From Kiloniellaceae bacterium (lineage in GTDB: Bacteria > Pseudomonadota > Alphaproteobacteria > Kiloniellales > J153): a stretch of 64,000 bases of DNA. The translations under genes and the position numbers were made by a program. Below are positions 1 to 11,782 of the stretch, one piece after another. Within the stretch, counting starts at the first letter, position 1, and every line of letters begins with the position of its first letter. Under the pieces are notes generated by a model. The model was not told where the DNA came from, did no database searches, and saw nothing but the letters and a program-made list of their open reading frames with translations. The stretch covers positions 78,046 to 142,045 of the forward strand of contig JAJFGJ010000034.1 of assembly GCA_021776175.1 (NCBI GenBank), written 5' to 3'.

Positions 1-963
1 CTGGTCCAGGCGGCCCATGATGCCGAAATCGACCGCGACAATGTTGCCATGGGGATCGACGAACATGTTGCCTGGGTGCTGATCGCCATGGAAAAAACCG
101 TCACGGAAGACCTGATTGAAGAAAATTTCCGCGGCATTGGTCAGAACTTCGGTCAGGTCCAGTCCGGCGGCCAAAAGTGCCTCGCGGTCATCGATCCGGA
201 TCCCGGCGATCCGGCCCATGGTCAGCACCCGGCGCGACGTGCGCCGCCAGTCGATGACAGGTGTACTGTAGGAGGAATCGCCGGCGAAATTGTCGGCCAG
301 TTCCGAGGCCGCGGCCGCCTCCATCGACAGATCCATCTCTATGCCGGCGATTTCCTCGAACTCGCGCACCACGGCCACAGGCTTAAAGCGGCGCAGGCGC
401 GGTTGCGTGCGCTCTGCCAATTGGGCCAGCCAGTAAAACACCGCCAGGTCGCGCTCGAAGGCGCGTTCGATACCTGGGCGCAGAACCTTGACCGCGACTT
501 CGCGGCCCGCGGTGCCCAGGGGTGCGCCGTCTTCCGGTTTTGCGACCGCGAAGTGCACCTGGGATATGGAGGCCGCCGAAATAGGAGCCTCGTCGAAACT
601 GGCGAACAAGGCCTCGATGGTTTGATCGAGTTCCGCCTCGATGGTGGCGCGGGCCTCGATGGCGGCGAAGGGCGGCAGCCGATCTTGAAGCCTGGCCAAA
701 TCCTCGGCCATGGCTTCGCCCAGGAGGTCGGCCCGGGTCGAGAGAAACTGGCCCAGCTTGATGAAGACCGGGCCCAGTTCAATCAGCGCGCGGGCTAGTT
801 TCTGCCCTGGCCGGCCCTCGACCTGGCGGCGGGCCGGCCAGCGGACCAGCCACATCAAGCCCGGTGCCAGGCGCAGTTCCTCTACCACCGCCAAGGCGTC
901 ATGGCGGGCCAGGGTGCGCCCGATGGCGATAAGGCGGAGCAAGATGCGAAAGCTGTGGATCAT
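1..963 (-). CDS. ubiB: UbiB family protein (ubiquinone biosynthesis atypical kinase/ATPase), partial
   Basis: The first 321 codons of UbiB on the minus strand; the C-terminus lies beyond the window edge. UbiB is a membrane-associated ABC1/ADCK-type protein-kinase-like ATPase needed for coenzyme Q synthesis. Visible in the translation are the family KxGQ motif as FIKLGQFLSTR (about residues 67-77), the AVKVLRPG strand with the nucleotide-binding lysine, the catalytic-loop motif GFFHGDQHPGN and the DFGIMGR metal-binding motif just before the edge. The ATG is at 961-963 on the forward numbering. The ubiE stop is only 9 bases upstream, so the two form one operon, ubiE first. The missing part should hold the C-terminal membrane helices. 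Confidence 0.93.
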   Translation of the reverse strand, partial: MIHSFRILLRLIAIGRTLARHDALAVVEELRLAPGLMWLVRWPARRQVEGRPGQKLARALIELGPVFIKLGQFLSTRADLLGEAMAEDLARLQDRLPPFAAIEARATIEAELDQTIEALFASFDEAPISAASISQVHFAVAKPEDGAPLGTAGREVAVKVLRPGIERAFERDLAVFYWLAQLAERTQPRLRRFKPVAVVREFEEIAGIEMDLSMEAAAASELADNFAGDSSYSTPVIDWRRTSRRVLTMGRIAGIRIDDREALLAAGLDLTEVLTNAAEIFFNQVFRDGFFHGDQHPGNMFVDPHGNIVAVDFGIMGRLDQ

Positions 964-972
964 AGGCTCGGC

Positions 973-1797
973 CTAGATCCGCCAAGCGGAATGCAAGGCC
1001 GCGATGCCCCCGGTCAGGTTTCGATACCGCACTTGATCGAAACCGGCTTCGCGAATCAGCGCCGCCAGGTCGTCCTGGGCTGGAAAGCGGCGGATGCTTT
1101 CCGCCAGATACCGGTAGGCCGCCGCGTCGCCGGCCACCCGGTCGCCCAGGGCGGGCAGCACCTTGAAGGAATACAGATCGTAGATCCGCGCTAGGGCGGG
1201 CAGGACCACATGGCTGAATTCCAGGCACAGGAAACGGCCGCCTGGCTTAAGAACCCGCCGTGCCTCGCTCAGCGCCCGGTCGATGCGGGTCACGTTGCGC
1301 AGCCCGAAGGCGATCGTGCAGGCATCGAAGGTGCGGTCCGGCAAGGGCAGGTCTTGGGCATCGCCGCACACCCAGTGCAACCCGTTCGGGCAGGCCGTCC
1401 CCATCAGGCCCCGGTCATGGGCCCGTGCCCGGCCGATTTCCAGCATTTCAGGTGTGAGGTCACACATGGTGACAGGCCCGGCCCGCGCGGCGCCGACCCG
1501 CGCCAGGACCCGCTGCGCGATGTCTCCGGTCCCGCCCGCCAGATCCAGAAGGCTCATGCCCGCTCGCGGATCGAGCCAATCGATCATCGCGCTTTTCCAA
1601 AGGCGGTGGACGCCGCCGGACATGAGGTCGTTCATCAGGTCATAGCGGGTAGCGACGCTTTCGAATACGCCGCGCACCCTGGGCGCCTTTTCGGATTCCG
1701 CGATTTCCTCGAAACCGAAGTGGGTGGTCGGATTGGCGGCGTCTTGGGGCGGTGGGGCGTGGCCGTCGCGATGGTTCTGCTGCATGCGCCAGACCAT
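973..1797 (-). CDS. ubiE: Ubiquinone/menaquinone C-methyltransferase UbiE
   Basis: Class I SAM-dependent methyltransferase that C-methylates the 2-polyprenyl-6-methoxybenzoquinol ring in ubiquinone synthesis (and demethylmenaquinone where present). 274 aa from this ATG. The family N-terminal signature is present (VFESVATRYDLMNDLMSGG), followed by SAM motif I LLDLAGGTGDIA, the motif around CGDAQDLPLPD, and the C-terminal block ALIREAGFDQVRYRNLTGGIAALHSAWR. The first ~18 residues are poorly conserved, and a second in-frame ATG 12 bases downstream (1785) is an equally good start. It is read towards ubiB with a 9-base gap and is divergent from mutM, with only 38 bases between the two start codons. 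Confidence 0.95.
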   Translation of the reverse strand: MVWRMQQNHRDGHAPPPQDAANPTTHFGFEEIAESEKAPRVRGVFESVATRYDLMNDLMSGGVHRLWKSAMIDWLDPRAGMSLLDLAGGTGDIAQRVLARVGAARAGPVTMCDLTPEMLEIGRARAHDRGLMGTACPNGLHWVCGDAQDLPLPDRTFDACTIAFGLRNVTRIDRALSEARRVLKPGGRFLCLEFSHVVLPALARIYDLYSFKVLPALGDRVAGDAAAYRYLAESIRRFPAQDDLAALIREAGFDQVRYRNLTGGIAALHSAWRI

Positions 1798-1835
1798 AGC
1801 GCGCCGCCCGGCTTCGCGCTACTCTCCGCCTCGAT

Positions 1836-2684
1836 ATGCCGGAACTTCCAGAAGTCGAAACCGTCATTCGCGGCTTGCGTCCGCACTTGGAGGGGCAGCG
1901 CTTGACCCAGGTGGTTCAGCGCCGGGCCGATTTGCGTTTCCCCCTGCCGGAGAATTTCGCCGCCCGCTTGCAAGGCCGCCGCGTTACCCACTTGGCCCGG
2001 CGCGCGAAATACATCCTGATTCATCTCGACGACGCCCAGGTGCTGCTCTGCCACCTCGGCATGTCCGGGCGCATGACGGTTTTTGGGGCCGGGGCCGCGC
2101 GTGAAGCCCTAGACCCGCACGACCATGTGATCTTGACCACGGAACGCGGCGCCGAGATCCGCTTCAACGACGCGCGCCGTTTCGGGGTCATGGATTTGGT
2201 CGATGCCGGGCATCTGGGCCGGCACCGCCTGCTCACCCAGCTTGGGCCCGAACCCCTGGGCAATGAGTTCTCCGGCCCTGTCCTGGCGCACCGTCTGGCC
2301 GGCAAGCGCGCGTCGATAAAGGCCGCCCTCCTCGACCAGCGCGTGGTCGCGGGCTTGGGTAACATTTATGTCTCGGAGAGCCTGTTCTTCGCCGGCATCT
2401 CTCCGCGCCGTGCCGCGCGCTCCGTGCAAGGCGGCCGGGCGGAACGCCTGGCGGCCGCCATCCGCGAGGTTCTTGCCCGCGCGATACAGGCGGGCGGGTC
2501 GTCCCTGCGCGACTATGCCCAGGTTTCGGGGGAGCTTGGATATTTTCAGCACGAATGGGCGGTTTATGGGCGCGAAGGACAGGCTTGCCCCGGCTGTATC
2601 TGCGGCCTCGAGGGCGCCGGCGGTATCCGGCGTATCGTTCAATCCGCGCGCGCGACTTTTTATTGTGGCACCCGGCAAAGATAG
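1836..2684 (+). CDS. mutM: Formamidopyrimidine-DNA glycosylase (Fpg/MutM)
   Basis: Bifunctional DNA glycosylase/AP lyase that removes 8-oxoguanine and formamidopyrimidines. 282 aa. It begins with the invariant [10 protein letters not shown], where Pro2 is the Schiff-base nucleophile and Glu3 is catalytic, and contains the RRAKYI lysine segment and the helix-two-turn-helix region ([17 protein letters not shown]). The C-terminal zinc finger is odd. Cys251, Cys254 and Cys277 are present, but the position of the fourth cysteine is Arg280 (ending FYCGTRQR instead of the usual FYCxxCQ), the loop is longer than usual, and there is an extra Cys256. The gene is divergent from ubiE and followed 16 bases later by a small exported protein. 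Identity is certain; intact zinc binding is not. Confidence 0.95.
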   Translation: MPELPEVETVIRGLRPHLEGQRLTQVVQRRADLRFPLPENFAARLQGRRVTHLARRAKYILIHLDDAQVLLCHLGMSGRMTVFGAGAAREALDPHDHVILTTERGAEIRFNDARRFGVMDLVDAGHLGRHRLLTQLGPEPLGNEFSGPVLAHRLAGKRASIKAALLDQRVVAGLGNIYVSESLFFAGISPRRAARSVQGGRAERLAAAIREVLARAIQAGGSSLRDYAQVSGELGYFQHEWAVYGREGQACPGCICGLEGAGGIRRIVQSARATFYCGTRQR

Positions 2685-2700
2685 GTTAAAGACTGCCGCG

Positions 2701-3069
2701 ATGCTTCGTTGGATCGCTTTCGCCGCCTGCCTGGCCGCCGCCGGGCTGTCCAGTGCGCCCGCCGCGCGCGCGGGCGAGGCGACGGCTTTTGTAACGGGCA
2801 TCGACGATTTGCCGCTCATGACCGGGCTGACGTCCGTGCCCGGCGCGGGGGTGGTCTTCGACAAGCCCTCGGGGCGGATTGTCGAGGCTTACGCCGAAGG
2901 CGAAGTCGGCCGCGCGCAGGTTGCCGCTTTTTATACCGCGACCTTGCCGCAGCTCGGTTGGCGTGCGCGCCAAAGTAACGTCTTTATTCGCGAGGATGAA
3001 CGGCTCAGCCTCATTTTTCTGAGCGGCGACGGCGACTTGATCGTGCGCTTCACACTCGAACCCGATTGA
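2701..3069 (+). CDS. Small exported protein of unknown function
   Basis: 122 aa. The N-terminus is a clear Sec signal peptide ([18 protein letters not shown], then an Ala-rich region with likely cleavage after ARA-G near residue 27). The mature part of about 95 residues resembles a compact alpha/beta domain: a helix ending [15 protein letters not shown], then strand-rich [16 protein letters not shown] and [11 protein letters not shown]. This layout (a product of an amphipathic helix plus strands with 'LGW') recalls small periplasmic proteins found beside enoyl-CoA hydratase genes in alphaproteobacteria, but I do not recognise a named family. It lies 16 bases after mutM and 58 before the hydratase, so it is probably cotranscribed. 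A longer in-frame reading exists upstream but has no signal sequence. Confidence 0.7.
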   Translation: MLRWIAFAACLAAAGLSSAPAARAGEATAFVTGIDDLPLMTGLTSVPGAGVVFDKPSGRIVEAYAEGEVGRAQVAAFYTATLPQLGWRARQSNVFIREDERLSLIFLSGDGDLIVRFTLEPD

Positions 3070-3127
3070 CGGCGCCTGTTGCTTCCGCCGCCGAACGCAA
3101 ACCCATCCTTTTAAAGGAACTCAAGCC

Positions 3128-3904
3128 ATGGCTTACGAAAACATCCTTGTCGAGACGCGCGGCAGGGTCGGTCTCATTACCCTCAACCGGCCCAAGGCGC
3201 TTAACGCCCTGTGCGCGGCGCTTATCGACGAGCTCGGCCGGGCGCTCGATGCTTTCGAGGCCGATACCGCCATTGGCTGTATCGTGGTAACGGGATCGGA
3301 CCGGGCCTTCGCCGCCGGCGCCGACATCAAGGAGATGATCGACAAGACCTACATGGATGCCTACCGCGAAGATTTCATCACTCAAGGATGGGAGCGCTTG
3401 GCGCAAACCCGCAAACCGACCATCGCGGCGGTCGCCGGCTTCGCCCTGGGCGGCGGCTGTGAGATAGCCATGATGTGCGACATGATTATCGCCGCCGATA
3501 CGGCCAAATTCGGCCAGCCGGAGATTACCCTGGGAACCATTCCCGGCTCCGGCGGGACCCAGCGACTGACCCGCTTTATCGGTAAATCCAAGGCCATGGA
3601 TCTCTGCCTGACCGGGCGCATGATGGATGCCGAGGAAGCGGAACGCTGCGGCCTGGTCGCGCGCTTGGTGCCGGCCGCTAAATTGCTGGACGAGGCCCTG
3701 GCGGCGGCGGAGAAGATCGCATCCCTGTCGGGGCCCGTGGCCATGATGGCCAAGGAGGCGGTAAACCGGGCCTATGAGACAACCCTGGCCGAAGGCATCA
3801 AATTCGAGCGCCGCGTGTTCCATGCGACCTTCGCCACCGAGGATCAAAAGGAAGGCATGCGGGCCTTCGCCGAGAAGCGTAAGGCCGTGTGGAAACATCG
3901 TTAA
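3128..3904 (+). CDS. Enoyl-CoA hydratase (crotonase family)
   Basis: 258 aa, the usual size for short-chain enoyl-CoA hydratase, which adds water to trans-2-enoyl-CoA in fatty-acid beta-oxidation. Both catalytic glutamates can be seen: Glu112 in [15 protein letters not shown] and Glu132 in [19 protein letters not shown]. The oxyanion-hole segment [10 protein letters not shown] is also present. The C-terminal trimerisation helices end in [17 protein letters not shown]. The ATG follows a good ribosome-binding site (AAAGGAAC, 8 bases upstream). It is placed between the small exported protein and rpsT, an order conserved in many alphaproteobacteria. Substrate chain length cannot be read from the sequence. 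Confidence 0.93.
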   Translation: MAYENILVETRGRVGLITLNRPKALNALCAALIDELGRALDAFEADTAIGCIVVTGSDRAFAAGADIKEMIDKTYMDAYREDFITQGWERLAQTRKPTIAAVAGFALGGGCEIAMMCDMIIAADTAKFGQPEITLGTIPGSGGTQRLTRFIGKSKAMDLCLTGRMMDAEEAERCGLVARLVPAAKLLDEALAAAEKIASLSGPVAMMAKEAVNRAYETTLAEGIKFERRVFHATFATEDQKEGMRAFAEKRKAVWKHR

Positions 3905-3958
3905 CGCGGCGGGCGTCCACCCCAGACTTGCTCCGGGGCGGCTCGATATAGGCTTGAC

Positions 3959-3987
3959 TTGACGCCTGGGAGCCAGGCCGCTATAAG
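3959..3987 (+). promoter_or_regulatory. Sigma-70-type promoter of rpsT
   Basis: TTGACG (3959-3964), a 17-base spacer and TATAAG (3982-3987) form a near-consensus housekeeping promoter, here in the gap between the enoyl-CoA hydratase and rpsT. Transcription would start near 3994 and give a leader of about 100 bases before the rpsT ATG. The spacer contains an inverted repeat, CCTGG-GAG-CCAGG. The call rests only on matching the two hexamers and their spacing. Confidence 0.65.
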
Positions 3988-4092
3988 CCCGGCCTTGCAT
4001 GCGGCCCCCATTGCCCGCCAAGACCGCCCCAGGGCGTCTTCTTGGGCCAATCATGGAGTGCCGCCCGGTAACACCAACAACAGGTCCGACAC

Positions 4093-4356
4093 ATGGCCAA
4101 TCATGCTTCCGCCAAACAGCGGATCCGCCGTAACGACCGCCGCAGGGTGATCAATGGCGCGCGCATTGGGCGCATTCGTACTTTCGTCAAGAAAATTGAA
4201 CTCGCTATCGCGAGCGGCAACAAGACCGAGGCGCGCGAGGCACTGACAAGCGCGCAGCCGGAACTGCATCGCGGTGTCCGCGTTGGCCTCTTGCACCGCA
4301 ACACGGTCGCGAGAAGGCTTTCGCGCCTCAACGCACGCATCAAGGCCATGGCCTGA
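4093..4356 (+). CDS. rpsT: 30S ribosomal protein S20
   Basis: 87 aa, very basic, all-helical protein binding 16S rRNA early in 30S assembly. The family signature is complete: [18 protein letters not shown] at the N-terminus, then [10 protein letters not shown], and the C-terminal [21 protein letters not shown]. It sits directly upstream of dnaA, as in many alphaproteobacteria, but two terminators separate the two genes. It has its own promoter about 100 bases upstream. Confidence 0.97.
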   Translation: MANHASAKQRIRRNDRRRVINGARIGRIRTFVKKIELAIASGNKTEAREALTSAQPELHRGVRVGLLHRNTVARRLSRLNARIKAMA

Positions 4357-4397
4357 AGAGGGCTTTCGCGAACACACGTATCTATCGATTCATTACG

Positions 4398-4433
4398 AAA
4401 ATCGCGCTGGGTAGTTCCGGCGCGATTTTTTTT
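4398..4433 (+). terminator. Rho-independent terminator of rpsT
   Basis: A perfect 10-bp stem, AAAATCGCGC (4398-4407) with GCGCGATTTT (4420-4429), a 12-base loop, and a run of eight T beginning inside the stem. It is 42 bases after the rpsT stop codon. A second T run (4436-4444) follows. Confidence 0.85.
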
Positions 4434-4447
4434 GATTTTTTTTTGCT

Positions 4448-4504
4448 GTCTTCGCGAGCTAAGACGCTCCACCAAGCGCCGCGATTCGCGAAGACTTTTT
4501 TTTA
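4448..4504 (+). terminator. Second terminator-like hairpin after rpsT
   Basis: GTCTTCGCGA (4448-4457) and TCGCGAAGAC (4486-4495) pair over 10 bp around a 28-base loop, and are followed at once by a run of eight to nine T. It would back up the first terminator and insulate dnaA from rpsT readthrough. The large loop makes it less certain than the first. Confidence 0.5.
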
Positions 4505-5037
4505 GATGCCGTGATCGAGGCTGCGGGTTTGCGAGAATCTCGTCTCGTTCCCTATTCGATCTTCTTGCTTCGCGGAAACGTGAAAGCTAGATTACGGGGC
4601 TCGCGCGAATGAGCGTCGAGATGAAAAAACACTGAAGCGGCGGAAGAAGTTTCGTCCAAGATCAAAGGCCCTTAACGCCTGTGATATTGGTGAAGGACAA
4701 GTGCGCTTCAAGCGCACTGAAATTTAGAACAGAAAGTGTGTTCGGGGGGATGAGGTTGAACAAGCTTCCGCTAATAATCAGCCGTTCGCACACCAAGGCC
4801 GCAGCACCCGCACGAGCGGGAAGCGTGATCGATGAATGCTCTAAATTGACGCGATCCGGTCCGTCGGCCGATTCAAAACCCATATCGAAACTCGATTCCA
4901 AATTATGAGCGATACGTTCTATGGCGCAGAGCCTAAATCGTGACTTAAAGAACTAAAAAATTCTCCTGGCGCCGGCCCATTCGCAATCGGGCGGGTGCGG
5001 TCGAGATAGGTGATGACGCCTGAGAGGGGGCTCCAAG
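4505..5037 (+). promoter_or_regulatory. Gene-free region upstream of dnaA (regulatory region; origin role unproven)
   Basis: About 530 bases without a supportable gene and visibly richer in A+T than the flanks. Four GANTC sites (4535-4539, 4870-4874, 4894-4898, plus 4483-4487 just outside, with a further one at 4387-4391) are more than expected for such GC-rich DNA; GANTC is the CcrM methylation site that controls dnaA timing in Caulobacter. No consensus DnaA box (TTWTNCACA) was found here, so an origin is not claimed. A weak promoter-like pair, TTGCTT at 4565 and TAGATT at 4588 with 17 bases between, is the best I see. Short open frames on both strands (e.g. 4681-4908) resemble no protein family. 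Confidence 0.45.
4700..4718. promoter_or_regulatory. Perfect inverted repeat in the dnaA upstream region
   Basis: AGTGCGCTT-C-AAGCGCACT is a 19-base perfect dyad with a single central base. The short centre suits a dimeric repressor site better than an RNA hairpin. The protein that would bind it is unknown. Confidence 0.4.
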
Positions 5038-6513
5038 GTGACGCAATCAGAAGATGTCCAGCCAGCCAAGGAATATCGGCCGGTGCGGTTTTACGCCGAC
5101 ACCTGGGCACGTGTTCGGGGGCGTTTGCGCGCGGACGCTGGCGAGGCCGCCTATAGCAGTTGGCTTAAACCTCTTACCCTGGTCAGCATCAAGGGCGGTA
5201 TCGCGCGGATGGCGGTGCCGACCCGCTTTATGCGCGACTGGGTGATCGGGAACTATAAGGAAAACATCCTTTCGTTATGGCGCGATGAAGACGAGGCGAT
5301 CCTAAGTGTCGAGATCGTGGTTCAACCGCCCCGGCCGAAGGAGGCCGTCAAGCCCCATTCGTCCCCCCACGCGCGCCGCGATGAGCCGGCGCCGCGCGAA
5401 CCCATGATCAAGGAACCGGCACCGGTTTCGCCCACCTCCGCGCCGGCACGCGCTGCCTCGAATGGGGGTGCGGAAACGGCGCACCCCGACTTCAGCGCCC
5501 CGCTCGATTCTCGCCAAACCTTCGACAATTTCGTCGTCGGCAAACCGAACGAGTTCGCCTATGCCGCGGCCAGGCGGGCCGCCGAAGCGCCCAACGTTCC
5601 CTTCAATCCCCTGTTCCTCTATGGCTCCAGCGGCCTGGGTAAGACTCATCTCATGCAAGCCATCGCTTGGGAGATCAGGGCGCGGGATCCGAAACGCCGC
5701 GTGCTTTACCTGTCTGCGGAGAAGTTCATGTACGAGTTCGTGCGCGCGGTACGGACCAAGGACACCATGGCGTTCAAGGATCAGTTCCGCTCGGTCGATG
5801 TGCTCATGATCGACGACCTGCATTGCATCGCCGGCCGCGAGATGACGCAGGAGGAATTTTTTCACACCTTCAACGCCCTGGTGGATCAAAACCGGCAAGT
5901 CGTGATCTCGGCCGACAAGAGCCCCTCGGATCTGGACGGCGTGGAGGAGCGTATGCGCTCGCGTTTGGGCTGGGGCCTAGTCGCCGACATCCATCCGACC
6001 ACCTACGAGCTTCGCCTCGGCATTCTCCAGGCCAGGGCGGAACGCGCCTCGGTCGAGATTCCCGGTAAGGTTCTTGAGTTCTTGGCCCACAAGATCACCT
6101 CCAACGTCCGCGAGCTGGAAGGGGCGCTTATTCGCATCGCCGCCCACGCCGAGCTCGTCGGCGGCCCGATATCATTGGAAACGACGCAGGCGGTTCTCCA
6201 GGACCTGCTGCGCTCCCACGATCGCAAGGTAACCATCGACGAGATCCAAAAACGGGTCGCGGAACACTTCAACGTGCGGTTGACCGACATGCACTCGGCG
6301 CGCCGGGCCCGGGCCGTTGCCCGTCCGCGCCAGGTCGCCATGTATCTGGCCAAGCAGTTGACCAGCCGGTCCTTGCCCGAGATTGGGCGCAAATTCGGGG
6401 GCCGCGACCACACCACGGTCATGCACGCGGTGCGCAAGATCGACGAGTTGAAGCTGGGAGATCCAAGCTTCGCCGAGGATGTCGAATTACTGCGCCGCAT
6501 GCTGGAGAATTGA
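5038..6513 (+). CDS. dnaA: Chromosomal replication initiator protein DnaA
   Basis: 491 aa, all four DnaA domains. Domain I (about residues 15-95, starting TWARVRGRLRADAGEAAYSSWLKPL) is followed by a Pro/Ala-rich domain II linker (95-155). Domain III is the AAA+ ATPase with Walker A GSSGLGKTH (196-204) and Walker B VLMIDDLHCI (near 255-264). Domain IV is the DNA-binding helix-turn-helix with the DnaA signature GGRDHTTVMHAVRKI near the C-terminus. The start is GTG, preceded by GAGGGGG 7 bases upstream; no ATG gives a better N-terminus. It initiates replication by binding DnaA boxes. It is followed by dnaN, recF and gyrB, the ancestral bacterial order. Confidence 0.97.
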   Translation: MTQSEDVQPAKEYRPVRFYADTWARVRGRLRADAGEAAYSSWLKPLTLVSIKGGIARMAVPTRFMRDWVIGNYKENILSLWRDEDEAILSVEIVVQPPRPKEAVKPHSSPHARRDEPAPREPMIKEPAPVSPTSAPARAASNGGAETAHPDFSAPLDSRQTFDNFVVGKPNEFAYAAARRAAEAPNVPFNPLFLYGSSGLGKTHLMQAIAWEIRARDPKRRVLYLSAEKFMYEFVRAVRTKDTMAFKDQFRSVDVLMIDDLHCIAGREMTQEEFFHTFNALVDQNRQVVISADKSPSDLDGVEERMRSRLGWGLVADIHPTTYELRLGILQARAERASVEIPGKVLEFLAHKITSNVRELEGALIRIAAHAELVGGPISLETTQAVLQDLLRSHDRKVTIDEIQKRVAEHFNVRLTDMHSARRARAVARPRQVAMYLAKQLTSRSLPEIGRKFGGRDHTTVMHAVRKIDELKLGDPSFAEDVELLRRMLEN

Positions 6514-6779
6514 CCGGATCCCTTCAGGGCCCGGCGGCGCCCGAGGCGGCCCTTCAACCAGGCCTGTGAAGCTCTCCCGGCCCTTTCCAAAGGCTTGGGA
6601 AAAGCTTATCTTCGCGGGGTCCGCAGGCTATACTGTGGCTCCATATCCCACGGTGGTCTCTCGCGGTCTCCAAAACTCGGCGGATATGGCCCCTTAGCTT
6701 CGATCCGGGCACTTCCGGGTGGGGCGATTCCGGGAAATTTCTGGGTTTTTGCACAGCCGAAACAACGTCAAGGCGCATC
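6514..6779 (+). promoter_or_regulatory. dnaA-dnaN intergenic region with one DnaA box
   Basis: 266 bases with no gene. TTTTGCACA at 6747-6755 matches the DnaA-box consensus TTWTNCACA and lies 25 bases before the dnaN ATG, where bound DnaA could affect dnaN expression. A near-match, TTATCCACT, occurs at 7950-7958 between dnaN and recF. With only one consensus box this is not an origin by itself. Confidence 0.45.
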
Positions 6780-7898
6780 ATGAAGCTGACTATCGAACGC
6801 AGCGCGCTCCTCAAGACCTTGGCCCATGTCCAAAGCGTGGTCGAGCGCCGTAACACGATTCCCATTCTCTCGAATGTACTGGTCGAAGTAGCAGACGGAC
6901 GCTTGTCGCTGACCGCGACCGATATGGATCTGGCTATTGTCGATTCGGTCGCCGCCGAGGTCGCGGAACCGGGCGCGACCACGACTCCGGCGCATACGTT
7001 CTACGACATCGTTCGCAAGCTGCCCGATGGCGCGCAGGTGGAAATTTCCACCCCTGGCGACAACAATCACATCACGCTGCGCGCCGGGCGCTCGGTCTTT
7101 ACCTTGGCAACCCTGCCGCGAGAGGATTTTCCGGCCGCGGGCGACGGCGATCTGCCGCACCGCTTCTCCTTGCAACCCAAGGATTTGCGGAACCTGATCG
7201 ACCGCACGCGCTTCGCGATCTCCACCGAGGAGACGCGCTATTACCTCAACGGTATCTATTTGCACGCGAGCGAAAGCGGGACCGTGCAGGTATTGCGCGC
7301 GGTCGCGACCGATGGTCACCGCTTGGCCCGTTTCGAGATGCCCTTGCCCAAGGGGGCGGAGGGCCTGCCCGGTGTTATCTTGCCGCGTAAGGCCGTGGGT
7401 GAGATTCGCAAGCTGATCGATGAAGCGGAAGAGCCGGTCGAGATTGCCTTGTCCGACACGCGGGTCAGGCTCAGTTTCGAGTCGACGGTGCTGACCTCCA
7501 AGCTGATCGACGGCACCTTTCCCGATTACGAGCGGGTTATCCCCTCGGGCAACGACAAGGTGGTCGAGGTCGATTGCCAGAGCTTCAAGGCCGCGGTCGA
7601 CCGGGTCTCCACCATCTCGAGCGAGAAAAGCCGCGCGGTGAAGCTCCTGATCGAGAACGGCAGCATTACTTTGTCCGCCAACAGCCCCGAAAGCGGCACC
7701 GCGACCGAAGAGGTGCCGGTTGAATACGGCGGGCCGGGGATCGAGATTGGCTTTAATTCCCGCTATCTCTTGGACATCGCTCAGCAGATCGAAGGCGGTG
7801 AGGCCGAAATCAGCCTGGCGGATTCGGCGTCGCCGACCATCGTGCGCGATAAATCCGATGCCAGTGCGCTGTACGTGCTGATGCCAATGCGGGTGTGA
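6780..7898 (+). CDS. dnaN: DNA polymerase III sliding clamp (beta subunit)
   Basis: 372 aa, matching the standard length of the beta clamp, the dimeric ring that tethers DNA polymerase III to DNA. The three repeated clamp domains are visible; typical segments are MKLTIERSALLKTL at the start, VVERRNTIPILSNVLVE, RYYLNGIYLH, TDGHRLAR and the ending DASALYVLMPMRV, which carries the conserved C-terminal hydrophobic pocket 'MPMR'. It starts at ATG 266 bases after dnaA and is followed by recF after 87 bases. Confidence 0.97.
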   Translation: MKLTIERSALLKTLAHVQSVVERRNTIPILSNVLVEVADGRLSLTATDMDLAIVDSVAAEVAEPGATTTPAHTFYDIVRKLPDGAQVEISTPGDNNHITLRAGRSVFTLATLPREDFPAAGDGDLPHRFSLQPKDLRNLIDRTRFAISTEETRYYLNGIYLHASESGTVQVLRAVATDGHRLARFEMPLPKGAEGLPGVILPRKAVGEIRKLIDEAEEPVEIALSDTRVRLSFESTVLTSKLIDGTFPDYERVIPSGNDKVVEVDCQSFKAAVDRVSTISSEKSRAVKLLIENGSITLSANSPESGTATEEVPVEYGGPGIEIGFNSRYLLDIAQQIEGGEAEISLADSASPTIVRDKSDASALYVLMPMRV

Positions 7899-7985
7899 CC
7901 GGCACGCGCCCCGGCCACGCGGCCGCTGGTGGGGACCATCGGTTAGGTTTTATCCACTGGCTGACGATCGCTTGACAGGAATTTG

Positions 7986-11746
<3,761 letters not shown>

Positions 11747-11782
11747 CGGCCTCGCGCCTGGGCCGGGCTGACTAATACCCTC

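Noticed and set aside
49..798. A 249-aa plus-strand open frame at the left edge
   Set aside because: It runs antisense to ubiB, whose motifs (KLGQ, HGDQHPGN, DFG) are unmistakable on the minus strand.
4662..4908. Two overlapping short frames (75 and 79 aa) on opposite strands upstream of dnaA
   Set aside because: Neither has a family match or a clear ribosome-binding site, and they lie on both strands of the same AT-richer DNA.
4357..5037. Replication origin upstream of dnaA
   Set aside because: No DnaA-box cluster was found; in several alphaproteobacteria the origin is not next to dnaA. Kept only as a regulatory region.
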